A stretch of DNA of 64,000 bases, from contig CAJWJK010000007.1 of NCBI GenBank assembly GCA_913041535.1, forward strand, positions 1 to 64,000. The letters run 5' to 3'. Of the stretch, positions 54,596 through 64,000 are shown piece after piece; the stretch's first letter is position 1, and every line of letters starts with the position of its first letter. The DNA comes from an uncultured Alphaproteobacteria bacterium (lineage in GTDB: Bacteria > Pseudomonadota > Alphaproteobacteria > VGEJ01). Below the pieces are notes generated by a model, which saw only the letters and a list, made by a program, of their open reading frames with translations, ran no database searches and had not been told where the DNA came from. The translations under genes and the position numbers were made by a program.

Positions 54596-55519
54596 ATGAC
54601 AATGACTCCTCTGGATCTTGAAATCGCGATTGACCGTCGTCGGCTTAAGAGACGAGTTGCTGTGTGGAGAACGGCTACAGTTTTAATAACTCTTGCCGCT
54701 ATTCTAATCATTACGGGAAAACTTGGTGTTTTGGACCAGGGGGATCACGTTGCCCAATTAAACGTCGAGGGACTAATTATCTTTGACCCTGACATTACCA
54801 CGGCACTCAGAACTGTAAAGAATGACGAAACTGCCCAAGCACTCATAGTCAACATTAATAGTCCGGGTGGTACTACTGTGGGTGGGGAAGAAATGTATGA
54901 GGCTTTGCGGCAAGTGGCTGTTGAAAAACCGGTAGTAGCTGTGATTGGAACACTAGGAACATCGGCAGGTTATCTTGTGGCGCTTGCCGCCGATCACATA
55001 ATCACCCGCAACTCCTCGCTAACCGGCTCCATAGGAGTCATGATGCAAACTGCCGAGATGAGTCAGCTTTTGGATGACATAGGAATACAGACAGAAGTTG
55101 TCCGTAGTTCACCACTAAAGGGACAACCATCCCTATCTGAACCAATGAACAATCTAGCTCGAACGGTGAACCAGAAACTTGTCGATGATGTTTTTATGTG
55201 GTTTGTCGACAGACTAGCTGAGCGTCGCAACATGAACCGCGCTAAAGCAATCAAACTCGCGGATGGCAGAGTCTATACGGGTCGTCAAGCATTAGCCTTG
55301 AACCTTACTGACAATATCGGCGGAGACCTAATGGCCCGCCAATGGCTAGAAACTGAACACGGAGTTTCACAAAACCTGCCTGTTCGGGACATAGACCAAA
55401 TTGGAGCTACCGAAACCATTATTCGACAAACTCTAGGATTTGCTCGAAAAGCTTTGTTTTCTAAGAGGGTTATGCTTGACGGGCTGGTTTCGGTTTGGCA
55501 CCCTCAGAGTCCGAGATAG
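54596..55519 (+). CDS. sppA: Signal peptide peptidase SppA, short form
   Basis: 307 residues. One membrane helix lies at about residues 22-40 ('[20 protein letters not shown]'). The S49 peptidase domain follows with '[19 protein letters not shown]', the nucleophile serine in '[15 protein letters not shown]' and '[11 protein letters not shown]'. The general-base lysine should fall in the later '[10 protein letters not shown]' region or its neighbours. This is the single-domain type. It cleaves leftover signal peptides in the membrane. It lies between rpsA and ihfB, a common alphaproteobacterial order. Confidence 0.9.
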   Translation: MTMTPLDLEIAIDRRRLKRRVAVWRTATVLITLAAILIITGKLGVLDQGDHVAQLNVEGLIIFDPDITTALRTVKNDETAQALIVNINSPGGTTVGGEEMYEALRQVAVEKPVVAVIGTLGTSAGYLVALAADHIITRNSSLTGSIGVMMQTAEMSQLLDDIGIQTEVVRSSPLKGQPSLSEPMNNLARTVNQKLVDDVFMWFVDRLAERRNMNRAKAIKLADGRVYTGRQALALNLTDNIGGDLMARQWLETEHGVSQNLPVRDIDQIGATETIIRQTLGFARKALFSKRVMLDGLVSVWHPQSPR

Positions 55520-55574
55520 GAAGGGTTCGTTACAGCTGAAACCCCATAAACTAGCTGCAAAGAACGAAGTCGGC

Positions 55575-55895
55575 ATGGTCAAATCTGAATTGATACTACG
55601 CTTGGCGGAACTTAACCCGCACCTTTACCAGCGCGATATTGAGAGAATTGTCTCGACCATGTTTGACGAAATCTCTACTGCCCTAGCAGACGGGGATCGA
55701 GTCGAACTAAGGGGTTTTGGAGCCTTCTCCGTGAAGGCGAGGGCCGCCCGAACGGCGCGCAACCCTCGCACTGGTGTATCGGTAAGTGTGTCGGACAAGC
55801 GCGTGCCGTTTTTTAAATCGGGCAAAGAACTCCGCGAAAGGCTGAACGCTCCCTCGAGAGCTGAAAAGTCAACTCTTCGCGATCCGGCGGATTAG
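55575..55895 (+). CDS. ihfB: Integration host factor beta subunit
   Basis: 106 residues from the ATG at 55575; the frame is open upstream into sppA, but family proteins begin '[17 protein letters not shown]'. The DNA-bending arm '[20 protein letters not shown]' and '[20 protein letters not shown]' are typical of IHF-beta. The C terminus is about ten residues longer than usual. With IhfA it bends DNA in promoters and recombination sites. Confidence 0.95.
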   Translation: MVKSELILRLAELNPHLYQRDIERIVSTMFDEISTALADGDRVELRGFGAFSVKARAARTARNPRTGVSVSVSDKRVPFFKSGKELRERLNAPSRAEKSTLRDPAD

Positions 55896-55929
55896 CCGCG
55901 TCGGTGGGTATACGTCGGAGTCCGTACAA

Positions 55930-56271
55930 ATGAGGACTCTTTATCTGTTATCCCTACTACCAGTGGCAATTGTGGTAGCAGCTTTTTCCGTTTCGAACCG
56001 AGAGTATATTGATCTAAGTATATACCCTCTCCCTGTTGAAATCAGGTTGCCCATATTTGCCTTGGTGATTGCCTCATTGTTTATTGGTGCCATTTTTGGA
56101 GTTACCGCAGGATGGTTTAGTGGCTCTCGACGACGACGCAGAATGGCAAAGAGGCGACGACAAATTTCCCAACTACAGAAGCAAGTAGAAGAACTAAGGT
56201 CTACAAAGGTTCAAAAAGCTGTTCCAAGACCCATAACCACTAGATCTGACGCGCCAAAGATTGGCGAATAG
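55930..56271 (+). CDS. lapA: LapA-domain membrane protein (DUF1049)
   Basis: 113 residues with two membrane helices ('LYLLSLLPVAIVVAAFSVSN' and 'LPIFALVIASLFIGAIFGVT'), a basic stretch 'SGSRRRRRMAKRRRQ' and a short coiled coil. This is the LapA/DUF1049 pattern, linked to lipopolysaccharide assembly in enterobacteria. It stands 34 bases after ihfB, which is the common alphaproteobacterial arrangement. Confidence 0.85.
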   Translation: MRTLYLLSLLPVAIVVAAFSVSNREYIDLSIYPLPVEIRLPIFALVIASLFIGAIFGVTAGWFSGSRRRRRMAKRRRQISQLQKQVEELRSTKVQKAVPRPITTRSDAPKIGE

Positions 56272-56446
56272 AACATCAACGTAAGCCACAAATTAATTAC
56301 ACAAGAATCATTTCATTGCACTCTTGCATGAGTTAAATGTTATTGTATCCGCCCGTGCCAAGGAAACGTTGACTCCACTAATTTCCAGTTTTTTAAACGC
56401 GCACTGATGAATAAATTAACTCGGAAGGGTTCGGCCTAAAAAGATT

Positions 56447-56779
56447 ATGAACAGCTCAAAAAAAGATATAGTCCAGATACAGCAGGATTACGTTTCTAGG
56501 TTTTCCTCCGAGATTTTTAATCGCCCCGGCCTAGGAAAGAGGACTCGCATCCTTCTCAATCTTGCTATGCTCACGATGGCTGGAGAGAGAGAGGTTCTCC
56601 GCAAATTCATATACGACGCCTTGGATCTTGGATGTTCTCGGACCGCAATACGTGAAACGCTGCTGCAGACAATAAGTTTCGCTGGCCATAATAAAGTTTC
56701 TTTAGCTACTAACATTGCACAAGAGGTATTTATGGAGATTGGTAAACTTCGTCACAAATCAAGACAAAAAGCCAGATGA
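56447..56779 (+). CDS. Carboxymuconolactone decarboxylase family protein
   Basis: 110 residues. The helical CMD core is seen in 'GLGKRTRILLNLAMLTMAGE' and 'CSRTAIRETLLQTISFAGHN'. There is no AhpD-type CxxC, so it is closer to the PcaC type with the conserved histidine (FAGHN). It probably acts on a lactone or keto-acid. Its stop overlaps the start of the next gene (ATGA at 56776), so it belongs to a three-gene operon with the cyclodeaminase-like and DAO-like genes. Confidence 0.82.
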   Translation: MNSSKKDIVQIQQDYVSRFSSEIFNRPGLGKRTRILLNLAMLTMAGEREVLRKFIYDALDLGCSRTAIRETLLQTISFAGHNKVSLATNIAQEVFMEIGKLRHKSRQKAR

Positions 56780-57708
56780 GATATATCGGTGCCGATGGCG
56801 TTCACACTGCGCTTGATTATGAACCGCTAATAGAGCGTTTACGAAACGCTTTTCAAGATGAGGTTAATACGCCCTCCCGCCATCACCACCCTATAACGCG
56901 GTCAGATGGACCCGACAGTATGCTTCTCCTGATGCCAGCTTGGCGTAAAGGAGGAAAATTAGGTGTCAAATTGGTCACATTCTTTCCTAGAAATTCGGAT
57001 CAAGGATTAGCCACAATTCAAGGTTTGTACGTTGTTTTTGATGAAACAGATGGCACACCAGAACTAGTAATGGATGGAGTCGCCTTAACGCTCCGACGCA
57101 CTTCTTGTGCCTCAGCCTTAGCAGCCAGTTACCTTGCACGCAAAGATGCATCAGTACTGATTATGGTAGGCGCCGGAGCACTAGCACCCCATCTTATACG
57201 AGCGCACTGCGCAGTGCGCCCCATAAAAGAGATACTCATCTGGAATCGCCACATTGAACGTGCACTTGCATTAGCTAAATCATGCCAAAGAGATGGTTTA
57301 AATGCTACGGCAAGTGATGACCTTGAATCTGCAGTGCGCACGGGTGACATAATTTCGTGTGCTACAATGAGTGAGAAACCTTTAGTTCAAGGCCGTTGGC
57401 TAAAGCATGGCTGCCACCTTGATCTGGTTGGCAGCTTCAAGCCAAGTATGCGTGAGGTAGACGATGAAGCTGTGCAACGCGCACGCATTTTTGTTGATAC
57501 CCGCAATGGCGCTGGTACAGAAGCTGGCGACCTTGTTAACCCCATGAAACGTGGCGTAATAGGCCCTGATGCCATAATTGGCGATCTATTTGAGCTCACT
57601 CGAAATAGTCCTGGACGTCGTACTAAGAATGAAATAACACTCTTCAAATCAGTAGGTACTGCAATTGAAGACTTGGCCGCTGCTGAGATGGTGGTGGAGC
57701 GTAGTTGA
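56776..57708 (+). CDS. Ornithine cyclodeaminase/mu-crystallin family protein
   Basis: 310 residues. Substrate-side residues are in 'GKLGVKLVTFFPRN' and 'ALTLRRTSCASALAASYLAR'. The Rossmann part is 'VLIMVGAGALAPHLIRAH', followed by 'ISCATMSEKPLVQG' and 'HLDLVGSFKPSMREVD'. Family members reduce ketimines or deaminate ornithine and related amino acids with NAD(P)H. It overlaps the CMD gene and precedes an amine oxidase, so a joint role in a cyclic imine or amino-acid pathway is plausible (inference). Confidence 0.88.
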   Translation: MRYIGADGVHTALDYEPLIERLRNAFQDEVNTPSRHHHPITRSDGPDSMLLLMPAWRKGGKLGVKLVTFFPRNSDQGLATIQGLYVVFDETDGTPELVMDGVALTLRRTSCASALAASYLARKDASVLIMVGAGALAPHLIRAHCAVRPIKEILIWNRHIERALALAKSCQRDGLNATASDDLESAVRTGDIISCATMSEKPLVQGRWLKHGCHLDLVGSFKPSMREVDDEAVQRARIFVDTRNGAGTEAGDLVNPMKRGVIGPDAIIGDLFELTRNSPGRRTKNEITLFKSVGTAIEDLAAAEMVVERS

Positions 57709-57721
57709 GGGGAATTTTCCT

Positions 57722-59026
57722 ATGACTGGGCACTCAAGCGGCACACCAGATATTCATAATCTAAACGATTCCCTGTGGTATGCGACAGCCATCCCAGAAA
57801 AAAAATCATCTCCATTGCAAGGAAAGCGCGTTGCTGACGTAGCAGTAATTGGGGGTGGTTTTACTGGGTGTTCAGCGGCTCTTCATCTAGCTCTTCAGGG
57901 TGCTGCTGTGGTGTTAGTGGAAAGTAACGAAATCGGATGGGGTGGGTCAGGTCGTAATGCTGGGTTATGTAACGCGGGCCTATGGCTTGATCCTGATGAT
58001 GTCATGGACCGTGTTGGACATCACCACGGAACCAAACTAATAGCCGGGCTAACGGAGACTCCAAAACTCGTATCCAACATCATAGGTCGATACAACATTG
58101 ATTGTGACTGGGACCCAAGAGGTGTTGTTAAAGCTGCATTCAAACCCTCCCATGTCAAAGGTCTTGATCGCCATGCCGAACAGTGGCGCAAATTAGGGGC
58201 GGATATTGAGTCGTTTGACCGTGAGCAAACTTCAAACATCCTCGGCACAACTCGGTATCACGGATCAATCATTGATCATCGGAGCGGGACTCTTCACCCA
58301 TTGAGTTATGCACGCGGTCTTGCCCGTGCTGCCCAAACCGAAGGCGCATCAATACATACACACAGTCCGGCACTGACCTTAGAGCGTGATGGCTCTAAGT
58401 GGAACGTAAGCACTCCTGACGGCTCCATTTGTGCTGATTCCGTCGTACTAGCAACAAATGCTTATTCGAACAGCCTTGTCCCTGGGCTTAAAGAATCAGT
58501 CATACCGGTAGGCTGCTTCATGTGTGCCACAGAACCCCTCGGCCAAAACATCGTTCGGACTATTCTTCCAGCCGGAGGCGCCATGTACGACACGCAACCT
58601 TCTATGTATTTTGCGCGTTTAGATCGTGAACGTAGATTGATTCTAGGTACACTGGGATACTTCCGTATAAAAGACTTAAGTGATAAGAGAACGTGGCCAA
58701 ATCGAATTATGAGATGGCTATTCCCACAGCTGGAAAATGTCGGATGGACGCACCACTGGAGCGGGACAATTGGCTTCACTCCCGACCATGTTCCGCGATT
58801 GTACTCGCCGGAGCCAGGGTTATATATTACACTAGGCTATAATGGACGCGGTATTGGGCCAGGAACTTTCTTTGGAAAAATGTTGGCGGGTTGGATTGGC
58901 GGAACGCCAGAATCTGACTTACCTCTCCCTATTGATCCCATAAAACCCATAACATTCCGACATACACGTCAGCTATTCTATCAAACGGCTTTTCGCGCAT
59001 CGCTGCTTCGTGGCTTCGTGAGTTAA
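57722..59026 (+). CDS. FAD-dependent amine/amino-acid oxidase, PuuB-like (DAO family)
   Basis: 434 residues from the ATG at 57722, with GAGGGG upstream. The FAD motif 'VADVAVIGGGFTGCSAALHL' starts near residue 38, followed by 'GWGGSGRNAGLCNAG' and, at the C terminus, 'ITLGYNGRGIGPGTFFGK'. It resembles gamma-glutamylputrescine oxidase and related enzymes that oxidise C-N bonds. It could feed a ketimine to the cyclodeaminase-like protein, and would fit with the glutamine-synthetase-like ligase at 10060 in a gamma-glutamyl-amine route, though they are far apart. Confidence 0.88.
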   Translation: MTGHSSGTPDIHNLNDSLWYATAIPEKKSSPLQGKRVADVAVIGGGFTGCSAALHLALQGAAVVLVESNEIGWGGSGRNAGLCNAGLWLDPDDVMDRVGHHHGTKLIAGLTETPKLVSNIIGRYNIDCDWDPRGVVKAAFKPSHVKGLDRHAEQWRKLGADIESFDREQTSNILGTTRYHGSIIDHRSGTLHPLSYARGLARAAQTEGASIHTHSPALTLERDGSKWNVSTPDGSICADSVVLATNAYSNSLVPGLKESVIPVGCFMCATEPLGQNIVRTILPAGGAMYDTQPSMYFARLDRERRLILGTLGYFRIKDLSDKRTWPNRIMRWLFPQLENVGWTHHWSGTIGFTPDHVPRLYSPEPGLYITLGYNGRGIGPGTFFGKMLAGWIGGTPESDLPLPIDPIKPITFRHTRQLFYQTAFRASLLRGFVS

Positions 59027-59237
59027 AAACGGGGAATGGTTTGGATTCCTTGTCATATCCGAGTAGTTTTCCAAAATTCTCCCTATTCATGTTTTGTCTC
59101 GTCGGATCTGTAAGATTTTCCAATGACGCCTAGAAACCATACACACTATAAGTACAATACAAAGACCAACCAAGTTCTGGAAAGTCTATGGCAAGTAACC
59201 ACAATGCCGAGTTCCCCTAAGGAGATATCGTGAACAA

Positions 59238-59882
59238 ATGGTAGAGGTCAAAATATGCGGCCTCAACACAGCACCGACGTTGGCCGCTGCAATTTCCGGG
59301 GGAGCAAAGTACTTAGGGTTTGTTTTTTACCCACCCTCCCCCAGAAATATCAATATTTCTGACTTTGCGCGCCTTGCTTCAGCAGTACCACCGAATGTTA
59401 AGCGTGTCGGATTATTTGTGGATGCTAACGATGACTTTATTGCCAGAATGATTGCATCAGCTCGGCTGGATATGCTCCAACTACATGGTGCTGAAACCCC
59501 AGACCGTGTAACTGCTGTTAAAAAACATTTCAAACTTAGAGTCATGAAAGCAATAAAAGTTTCCAGTAGGGCTGACCTACGTCAAGCAAAACGCTACGAA
59601 GCTGTAACTGACTATCTGTTGTTTGACGCCAAAGCGCCTAAAAAAATGCGGTCGGCCCTTCCAGGGGGGAATGCCTTAACCTTTGATTGGCACTTGTTAA
59701 ACGGCATAAACTGGTCCAAGCCATGGATGCTTTCAGGTGGTCTCAATGCCGACAACGTAGCAAAAGCAATCCAAGTTACTGGCGCGCGAATGGTAGATGT
59801 TTCATCGGGTGTCGAGGAAAATCCAGGGACAAAAAGTAGAGAGCGCATTTCTGAATTTCTTAAAGCCGTTTCCGCAATCTGA
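59238..59882 (+). CDS. trpF: Phosphoribosylanthranilate isomerase
   Basis: 214 residues, a TIM barrel. It begins '[11 protein letters not shown]' with the catalytic Cys7, has '[16 protein letters not shown]', the general-acid aspartate in '[11 protein letters not shown]', and ends with '[16 protein letters not shown]'. It catalyses the third tryptophan step. AGGAGA lies 12 bases upstream of the ATG. It opens the trpF-trpB-trpA-accD-folC unit; trpB follows after 8 bases. Confidence 0.95.
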   Translation: MVEVKICGLNTAPTLAAAISGGAKYLGFVFYPPSPRNINISDFARLASAVPPNVKRVGLFVDANDDFIARMIASARLDMLQLHGAETPDRVTAVKKHFKLRVMKAIKVSSRADLRQAKRYEAVTDYLLFDAKAPKKMRSALPGGNALTFDWHLLNGINWSKPWMLSGGLNADNVAKAIQVTGARMVDVSSGVEENPGTKSRERISEFLKAVSAI

Positions 59883-59890
59883 GAAGAACT

Positions 59891-61108
59891 ATGTCTGTTC
59901 AGAAAACCAATAGTTACAAGCTTGGTCCTGACGAAAAAGGTTACTTTGGCCCATACGGTGGACGATTTGTTGCCGAAACACTGATGCCGCTAGTATTAGA
60001 ACTCGAAAACGCCTATGAAAATGCCAAAAATGACCCTAAGTTTGCCAATGAAATCATAAATTATGGCAAACACTATATTGGCCGACCTAGCCCACTATAT
60101 GAGGCTAAACGACTCACTAAACACTTCGGTGGAGCGAAAGTATTCTTTAAGAGAGACGAGCTAAACCATACCGGTTCTCACAAAATTAATAACTGCATAG
60201 GTCAAATATTGCTCGCTCGAAGAATGGGAAAAACACGCATCATTGCTGAGACGGGCGCAGGACAACACGGTGTTGCAGCGGCTACAGTTGCAGCACACTT
60301 TGACATGCCCTGCGTTGTCTACATGGGTGAGATTGACATAGAACGCCAGAAGCCAAATGTATTCCGTATGAAGCTGTTGGGCGCAGAGGTCAGACCTGTA
60401 ACTTCTGGATCAAGAACTTTAAAAGATGCCCTAAACGAGGCGCTTCGTGATTGGGTCACGAACGTTTCAGACACTTTTTACATAATTGGAACTGCTGCAG
60501 GCCCTCACCCTTATCCCGCAATGGTGCGTGACTTCCAATCGGTTATTGGAACCGAAGCGCGTGATCAAATTCTTGAAGCGGAAGGTAGGCTGCCTGATAC
60601 GGCTATAGCTTGTATTGGCGGTGGTTCAAACGCGATGGGCCTTTTTTATCCATTTCTGGATGATAAGTCTGTTAGCCTTGTTGGGGTTGAAGCTGCTGGT
60701 CGCGGCACTAATAGCGGTGACCATGCTGCTAGCATCAGTGCAGGTTCCCCTGGGGTTTTGCATGGTAATCGTACATACCTATTGCAAGACCAGGATGGGC
60801 AGATCAAGGAGGCTCATTCGATCTCAGCTGGCCTCGATTACCCTGGTGTAGGACCAGAACATGCATGGCTTGCCGACGCTGGGCGGGTAACTTACGCCTC
60901 AGTTACCGATAAGGAGGCACTAGAAGCGTTTAGACTATGTAGTCGACTGGAAGGCATTATCCCAGCTCTAGAGCCCGCGCACGCTCTGGCGCATGTTTCC
61001 AAAACAGCTGGAATGCTTCCTAAAGACCATATCATTTTAATGAATCTTTGTGGCCGCGGAGACAAGGATATTTTCACAGTAGCAGAAGCACTAGGGGACA
61101 GGCTTTGA
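59891..61108 (+). CDS. trpB: Tryptophan synthase beta chain
   Basis: 405 residues. The PLP lysine lies in '[12 protein letters not shown]', the COMM/hinge region in '[12 protein letters not shown]', the phosphate site '[10 protein letters not shown]' and the C-terminal '[11 protein letters not shown]' are intact. It condenses indole and serine. It has normal length. The stop TGA is shared with the TTG start of trpA. Confidence 0.97.
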   Translation: MSVQKTNSYKLGPDEKGYFGPYGGRFVAETLMPLVLELENAYENAKNDPKFANEIINYGKHYIGRPSPLYEAKRLTKHFGGAKVFFKRDELNHTGSHKINNCIGQILLARRMGKTRIIAETGAGQHGVAAATVAAHFDMPCVVYMGEIDIERQKPNVFRMKLLGAEVRPVTSGSRTLKDALNEALRDWVTNVSDTFYIIGTAAGPHPYPAMVRDFQSVIGTEARDQILEAEGRLPDTAIACIGGGSNAMGLFYPFLDDKSVSLVGVEAAGRGTNSGDHAASISAGSPGVLHGNRTYLLQDQDGQIKEAHSISAGLDYPGVGPEHAWLADAGRVTYASVTDKEALEAFRLCSRLEGIIPALEPAHALAHVSKTAGMLPKDHIILMNLCGRGDKDIFTVAEALGDRL

Positions 61109-61941
61109 CTAGCGGAAGACTGGAGCAACGCTTTGCTAAACTGAAATCTATCGGGCGCCCAGGCCTCATTACGTTTGTAACTGCGGGAGACCCTGCAGAG
61201 GATGCGTGTAGCTCAATATTACAAGGACTCCCCTCTGCAGGAGCTGATATCATTGAACTTGGCATGCCCTTCACTGATCCGATGGCCGACGGCCCGGCAA
61301 TACAGGCGGCCAGTGTTCGCGCCCTCAAGGCTGGGGCTACTATGCACAGTACTCTCAGTCTGGTGCGAAACTTTCGAGCAACCGATACCTCAACCCCTGT
61401 AGTGCTAATGGGATATTTTAACCCAATATTTGTTTACGGTCGGGACCGCTTTATTCAGGACGCAATCGCCAGCGGTGTCGATGGGCTAATTGTTGTTGAC
61501 CTCCCTCCTGAAGAAGATGAGGAGCTGTGTCTTCCGGCAAAACAATCAGGACTAGATTTTATCCGACTAGCCACGCCAACAACTGACGATGTTAGGTTAC
61601 AGCAAATACTTCCAAATGCTTCCGGATTTCTCTACTACGTGTCCGTAACTGGCATTACTGGAGACAAGTCACCCGACGCCAACACAGTCCAAATTGCAGT
61701 TGAGCGGTTGCGGCAACACACGAAACTCCCTATTGCTGTCGGTTTTGGAATACGGAATAGCGAACAGGCATACGCCATTGCAAGTTTTTCTGATGCTGTG
61801 GTGGTTGGTTCAGCGATTGTTGATCAGATAAAAAGCGACCTCGACAAGATGGACTCCCGCAATCCAAAACTCATAAAAAATGTTCTTGATTTAGTGAAGA
61901 CGCTTGCCTCTGGTGTCCAAAAAACAACAGCGCCATCATGA
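61105..61941 (+). CDS. trpA: Tryptophan synthase alpha chain
   Basis: 278 residues from a TTG at 61105 that overlaps the trpB stop (TTGA), with AGGGGA upstream. The longer open frame would add 19 residues unlike the family. The catalytic Glu and Asp are in '[17 protein letters not shown]', and the phosphate loop is '[15 protein letters not shown]'. It splits indole-glycerol phosphate and passes indole to TrpB. Confidence 0.95.
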   Translation: MTSGRLEQRFAKLKSIGRPGLITFVTAGDPAEDACSSILQGLPSAGADIIELGMPFTDPMADGPAIQAASVRALKAGATMHSTLSLVRNFRATDTSTPVVLMGYFNPIFVYGRDRFIQDAIASGVDGLIVVDLPPEEDEELCLPAKQSGLDFIRLATPTTDDVRLQQILPNASGFLYYVSVTGITGDKSPDANTVQIAVERLRQHTKLPIAVGFGIRNSEQAYAIASFSDAVVVGSAIVDQIKSDLDKMDSRNPKLIKNVLDLVKTLASGVQKTTAPS

Positions 61942-62840
61942 GCTGGCTGTCCAATTTTGTGCGCCCACGTATCCAAGCATTGGTGCGGAAGCGAGAGACG
62001 CCAGAAAATCTTTGGCTTACATGTGATGAATGCAGTCAAATGATTTTTCATAGAGACCTTGTGGCAAATCAACATGTTTGCCCTCACTGTGATCACCACA
62101 TGAGAATTGGTCCGCACGAACGTTTTTCAGCCCTTTTCGACGCTAACAGTTTTCAACGTATAGAATTACCATCTGTCGTCGTCGATCCTCTAAAGTTCAA
62201 AGACGAAAAAAGATACGTCGATCGTTTGAAAGAGAATCGGCAACAGACAGGTGAGGACGAAGCGGTCTCAGTTGCGCATGGCACAATTGATGAAATGCCA
62301 ACCGTGATCGCATGCCAGAATTTCGCTTTCATGGGCGGGTCAATGGGCCTCGCCACGGGTGAAGCCATGCTTTCTGCAGCACAACTGGCAATATTACAAG
62401 AAGCATCCCTAATCTCTATTTCCGCAACCGGGGGAGCGCGAATGCAGGAAGGAATTCTCTCACTAATGCAAATGCCTCGTACAACGATTGCTGTGACCCA
62501 GGTTCGAGAAGCTGGATTACCCTACATAAGCGTTCTCACAGATCCGACAACAGGTGGCGTCACAGCTTCCTTTGCTATGCTCGGTGACGTGACCATTGCA
62601 GAGCCACGGGCTCTAATAGGGTTTGCTGGACCAAGGGTTATCGAAAATACAATTCGCCAAACATTACCAAGTGGTTTTCAGCGCTCTGAGTACCTTTTGG
62701 ACCATGGGATGGTTGATATGGTAGTTCCACGTAAGGAACTTAGAGAGACTCTTATACGGTTACTTGGCATGCTCCGTCGACCACACTCCACCTCTTCAAT
62801 TTCTACAATTGACTCCACACAAGAAGGTTCCTCATCCTGA
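61938..62840 (+). CDS. accD: Acetyl-CoA carboxylase carboxyltransferase beta subunit
   Basis: 300 residues. The N-terminal zinc ribbon is 'LTCDECSQMIFHRD' with 'HVCPHCDHHM'. The crotonase-like carboxyltransferase core contains 'FMGGSMGLATGEAM', 'ISATGGARMQEGI' and 'PTTGGVTASFAMLGD'. With AccA it transfers CO2 from biotin to acetyl-CoA. The ATG overlaps the trpA stop by 4 bases, and its own stop overlaps the apparent folC start. Confidence 0.96.
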   Translation: MSWLSNFVRPRIQALVRKRETPENLWLTCDECSQMIFHRDLVANQHVCPHCDHHMRIGPHERFSALFDANSFQRIELPSVVVDPLKFKDEKRYVDRLKENRQQTGEDEAVSVAHGTIDEMPTVIACQNFAFMGGSMGLATGEAMLSAAQLAILQEASLISISATGGARMQEGILSLMQMPRTTIAVTQVREAGLPYISVLTDPTTGGVTASFAMLGDVTIAEPRALIGFAGPRVIENTIRQTLPSGFQRSEYLLDHGMVDMVVPRKELRETLIRLLGMLRRPHSTSSISTIDSTQEGSSS

Positions 62841-64000
62841 GTACTGACCCCGTATTCGATCGAGTTTCCCGACTGCACCCTAAACTGATCGACTTGTCGC
62901 TTGATCGCATGCGTCGTTTACTAAAACGACTGGGTAATCCTGAAAGATCTCTGCCACCAGTAATTCATGTTGCAGGAACAAACGGCAAAGGCTCAGTCAT
63001 CGCAATAATGCAGTCCATACTGGAGTCTGCAAGATATCGTGTTCAGGCTTACACTTCTCCGCACCTAGTAAATTTCTCAGAAAGAATTCGACTCGCCAAT
63101 GGTCCAATTTCTAATTCTGCCCTGACTGATGTTATGATTGAATGCGAAAATGCTAATAGCAACCTGCCAATAACATTTTTTGAGATAACAACCGCCGCAG
63201 CGTTTCTTGCTTTTTCTAGATCTCCCGCCGACATCTTATTGTTGGAGGTTGGGCTCGGTGGCCGTCTCGATGCTACAAACGTTATAGAAAAACCTTGCCT
63301 CACGGTAATTACACCAATCGGATTGGATCACGAACAATTCTTAGGTCATAGCCTCTCTTCTATTGCCGCGGAAAAAGCTGCCATACTAAAAAAAGGAGTG
63401 CCAGCGATAATCGGGCGGCAACCACCGGCGGCTACAAGAACACTTGTGAATCATGCCCAAGGTGTTGGAGTGCAACCACTTCGGCATAGCCAGCGTGGGC
63501 CTTGGCAAGGCCGTTGGTCAGCGCGATCGAAGGGTAGCGATATGATTATCCGAATAGAAGATTGGACTGCCAAACTACCCTCTCCATCTTTAAAAGGTCA
63601 TCACCAGATTGATAACGCGGGCGTTGCAATTGCCAGCCTTAAACAGCTATCTGACTTTAATATAAGCCTAAATTCGATATCGTCTGGCTTAACTAAGGTT
63701 GATTGGCCTGCCCGTCTTCAGCGCATCAACCGGGGTGCACTCCGAACTATTCTTCCCAATGATGCTGAACTCTGGCTGGACGGCGGGCACAACCCAGCAG
63801 CTGCTAATGCTATTTCGCAGTGGTGTGCAACACGACAGGAAGCCCCCCCCTATCGGCCACTGGTATTGATTATAGGCATGCTTCAAACAAAGGCGCTGCT
63901 TGATTTCCTAAGTCCATTGGCAGCAGTAACAACATTATTATGTGCTGTACCAATCCAAGGAGAGAATGCCGCCCTCAGCACATCCACAATAATCTCTGGT
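62837..64000 (+). CDS. folC: Folylpolyglutamate/dihydrofolate synthase (partial, runs off window)
   Basis: 388 codons are in the window; the 3' end is missing. Motifs are 'HPKLIDLSLDRMRRLL', the P-loop 'VIHVAGTNGKGSV', 'AYTSPHLVNFSERI', 'FFEITTAAAF', 'LEVGLGGRLDATN' and 'LDGGHNPAAA'. It adds glutamate to folates. The family N terminus requires a start before residue 24. The only plausible codon is a CTG at 62837 in the overlap CTGA with the accD stop, with GAAGG nine bases upstream; the TTG at 62894 or ATG at 62909 would cut off conserved residues. Confidence 0.93.
   Translation, partial: MSTDPVFDRVSRLHPKLIDLSLDRMRRLLKRLGNPERSLPPVIHVAGTNGKGSVIAIMQSILESARYRVQAYTSPHLVNFSERIRLANGPISNSALTDVMIECENANSNLPITFFEITTAAAFLAFSRSPADILLLEVGLGGRLDATNVIEKPCLTVITPIGLDHEQFLGHSLSSIAAEKAAILKKGVPAIIGRQPPAATRTLVNHAQGVGVQPLRHSQRGPWQGRWSARSKGSDMIIRIEDWTAKLPSPSLKGHHQIDNAGVAIASLKQLSDFNISLNSISSGLTKVDWPARLQRINRGALRTILPNDAELWLDGGHNPAAANAISQWCATRQEAPPYRPLVLIIGMLQTKALLDFLSPLAAVTTLLCAVPIQGENAALSTSTIISG

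Overview
The window looks like a chromosomal segment of a free-living, probably marine, alphaproteobacterium of moderate GC content. Several markers point that way: a SUF iron-sulfur operon headed by an Rrf2 regulator and trailed by a FdxA-type ferredoxin, a TIGR02300 'FYDLG' protein, the block aroA-cmk-rpsA-sppA-ihfB-lapA, and the block trpF-trpB-trpA-accD-folC. I see no transposases, integrases, phage genes, rRNA or CRISPR arrays. One tRNA is present (Ala, GGC).

Layout. 1-7200: minus-strand suf operon (rrf2-sufB-C-D-S-U-T-A, then fdxA), ending before the start of a further minus-strand gene at the window edge. 7200-14065: a 2OG-Fe(II) oxygenase-like gene, a Sel1-repeat/peptidoglycan-binding secreted protein, an EutB-like dehydratase, a glutamine-synthetase-family ligase, an N-formylglutamate amidohydrolase with an isochorismatase-type hydrolase, and a glucokinase-like kinase. 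14062-18476: a four-gene minus-strand ABC export module (ATPase, permease, GldG-like, DUF4340). 18600-31224: scattered catabolic genes, including an isochorismatase-type hydrolase, an aminotransferase, a glycerate 2-kinase with its MFS transporter, a second N-formylglutamate amidohydrolase, DUF1244, an aspartoacylase-like enzyme, larA-larC of the nickel-pincer lactate racemase system, and two LLM flavin oxidoreductases. 31665-34899: a HyuB-type subunit without HyuA, followed by a TPR/2OG-oxygenase fusion. 34992-39215: a spermidine/putrescine-type ABC importer. 39246-41919: a divergent GroEL without GroES, then a DMT permease. 42180-44690: a 49-residue DUF5989 protein with a carbamoyltransferase, and a 2TM protein. 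44760-49555: a class-IV aminotransferase, a four-module FAD/cNMP/cNMP/Fe-S fusion protein and an acyl-CoA-dehydrogenase-fold enzyme. 49783-64000: tRNA-Ala and the housekeeping blocks, interrupted by a three-gene amine/amino-acid oxidation cassette (56447-59026).

How the genes work together. The suf operon is a complete SufBCD scaffold with SufS/SufU sulfur mobilisation and SufA/SufT carriers under an apparently self-controlled Rrf2 protein. It could feed the Fe-S-rich fusion protein at 45677. Many of the remaining genes suggest a scavenger of organic nitrogen and small acids: formyl- and acyl-amino acids, amides, polyamine-like cations, glycerate and lactate-type hydroxyacids.

Most notable features: the FAD/cNMP/Fe-S fusion; the DUF5989 small gene ahead of the carbamoyltransferase; the tailless orphan GroEL; a perfect 28-bp palindrome between the divergent aspartoacylase-like and larA genes; the glucokinase-like protein with His160 replaced by Tyr; an apparent CTG start for folC overlapping the accD stop; and a GC-rich hairpin between the binding-protein and permease genes of the ABC importer. 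All functions are read from sequence by eye; no database search was possible.
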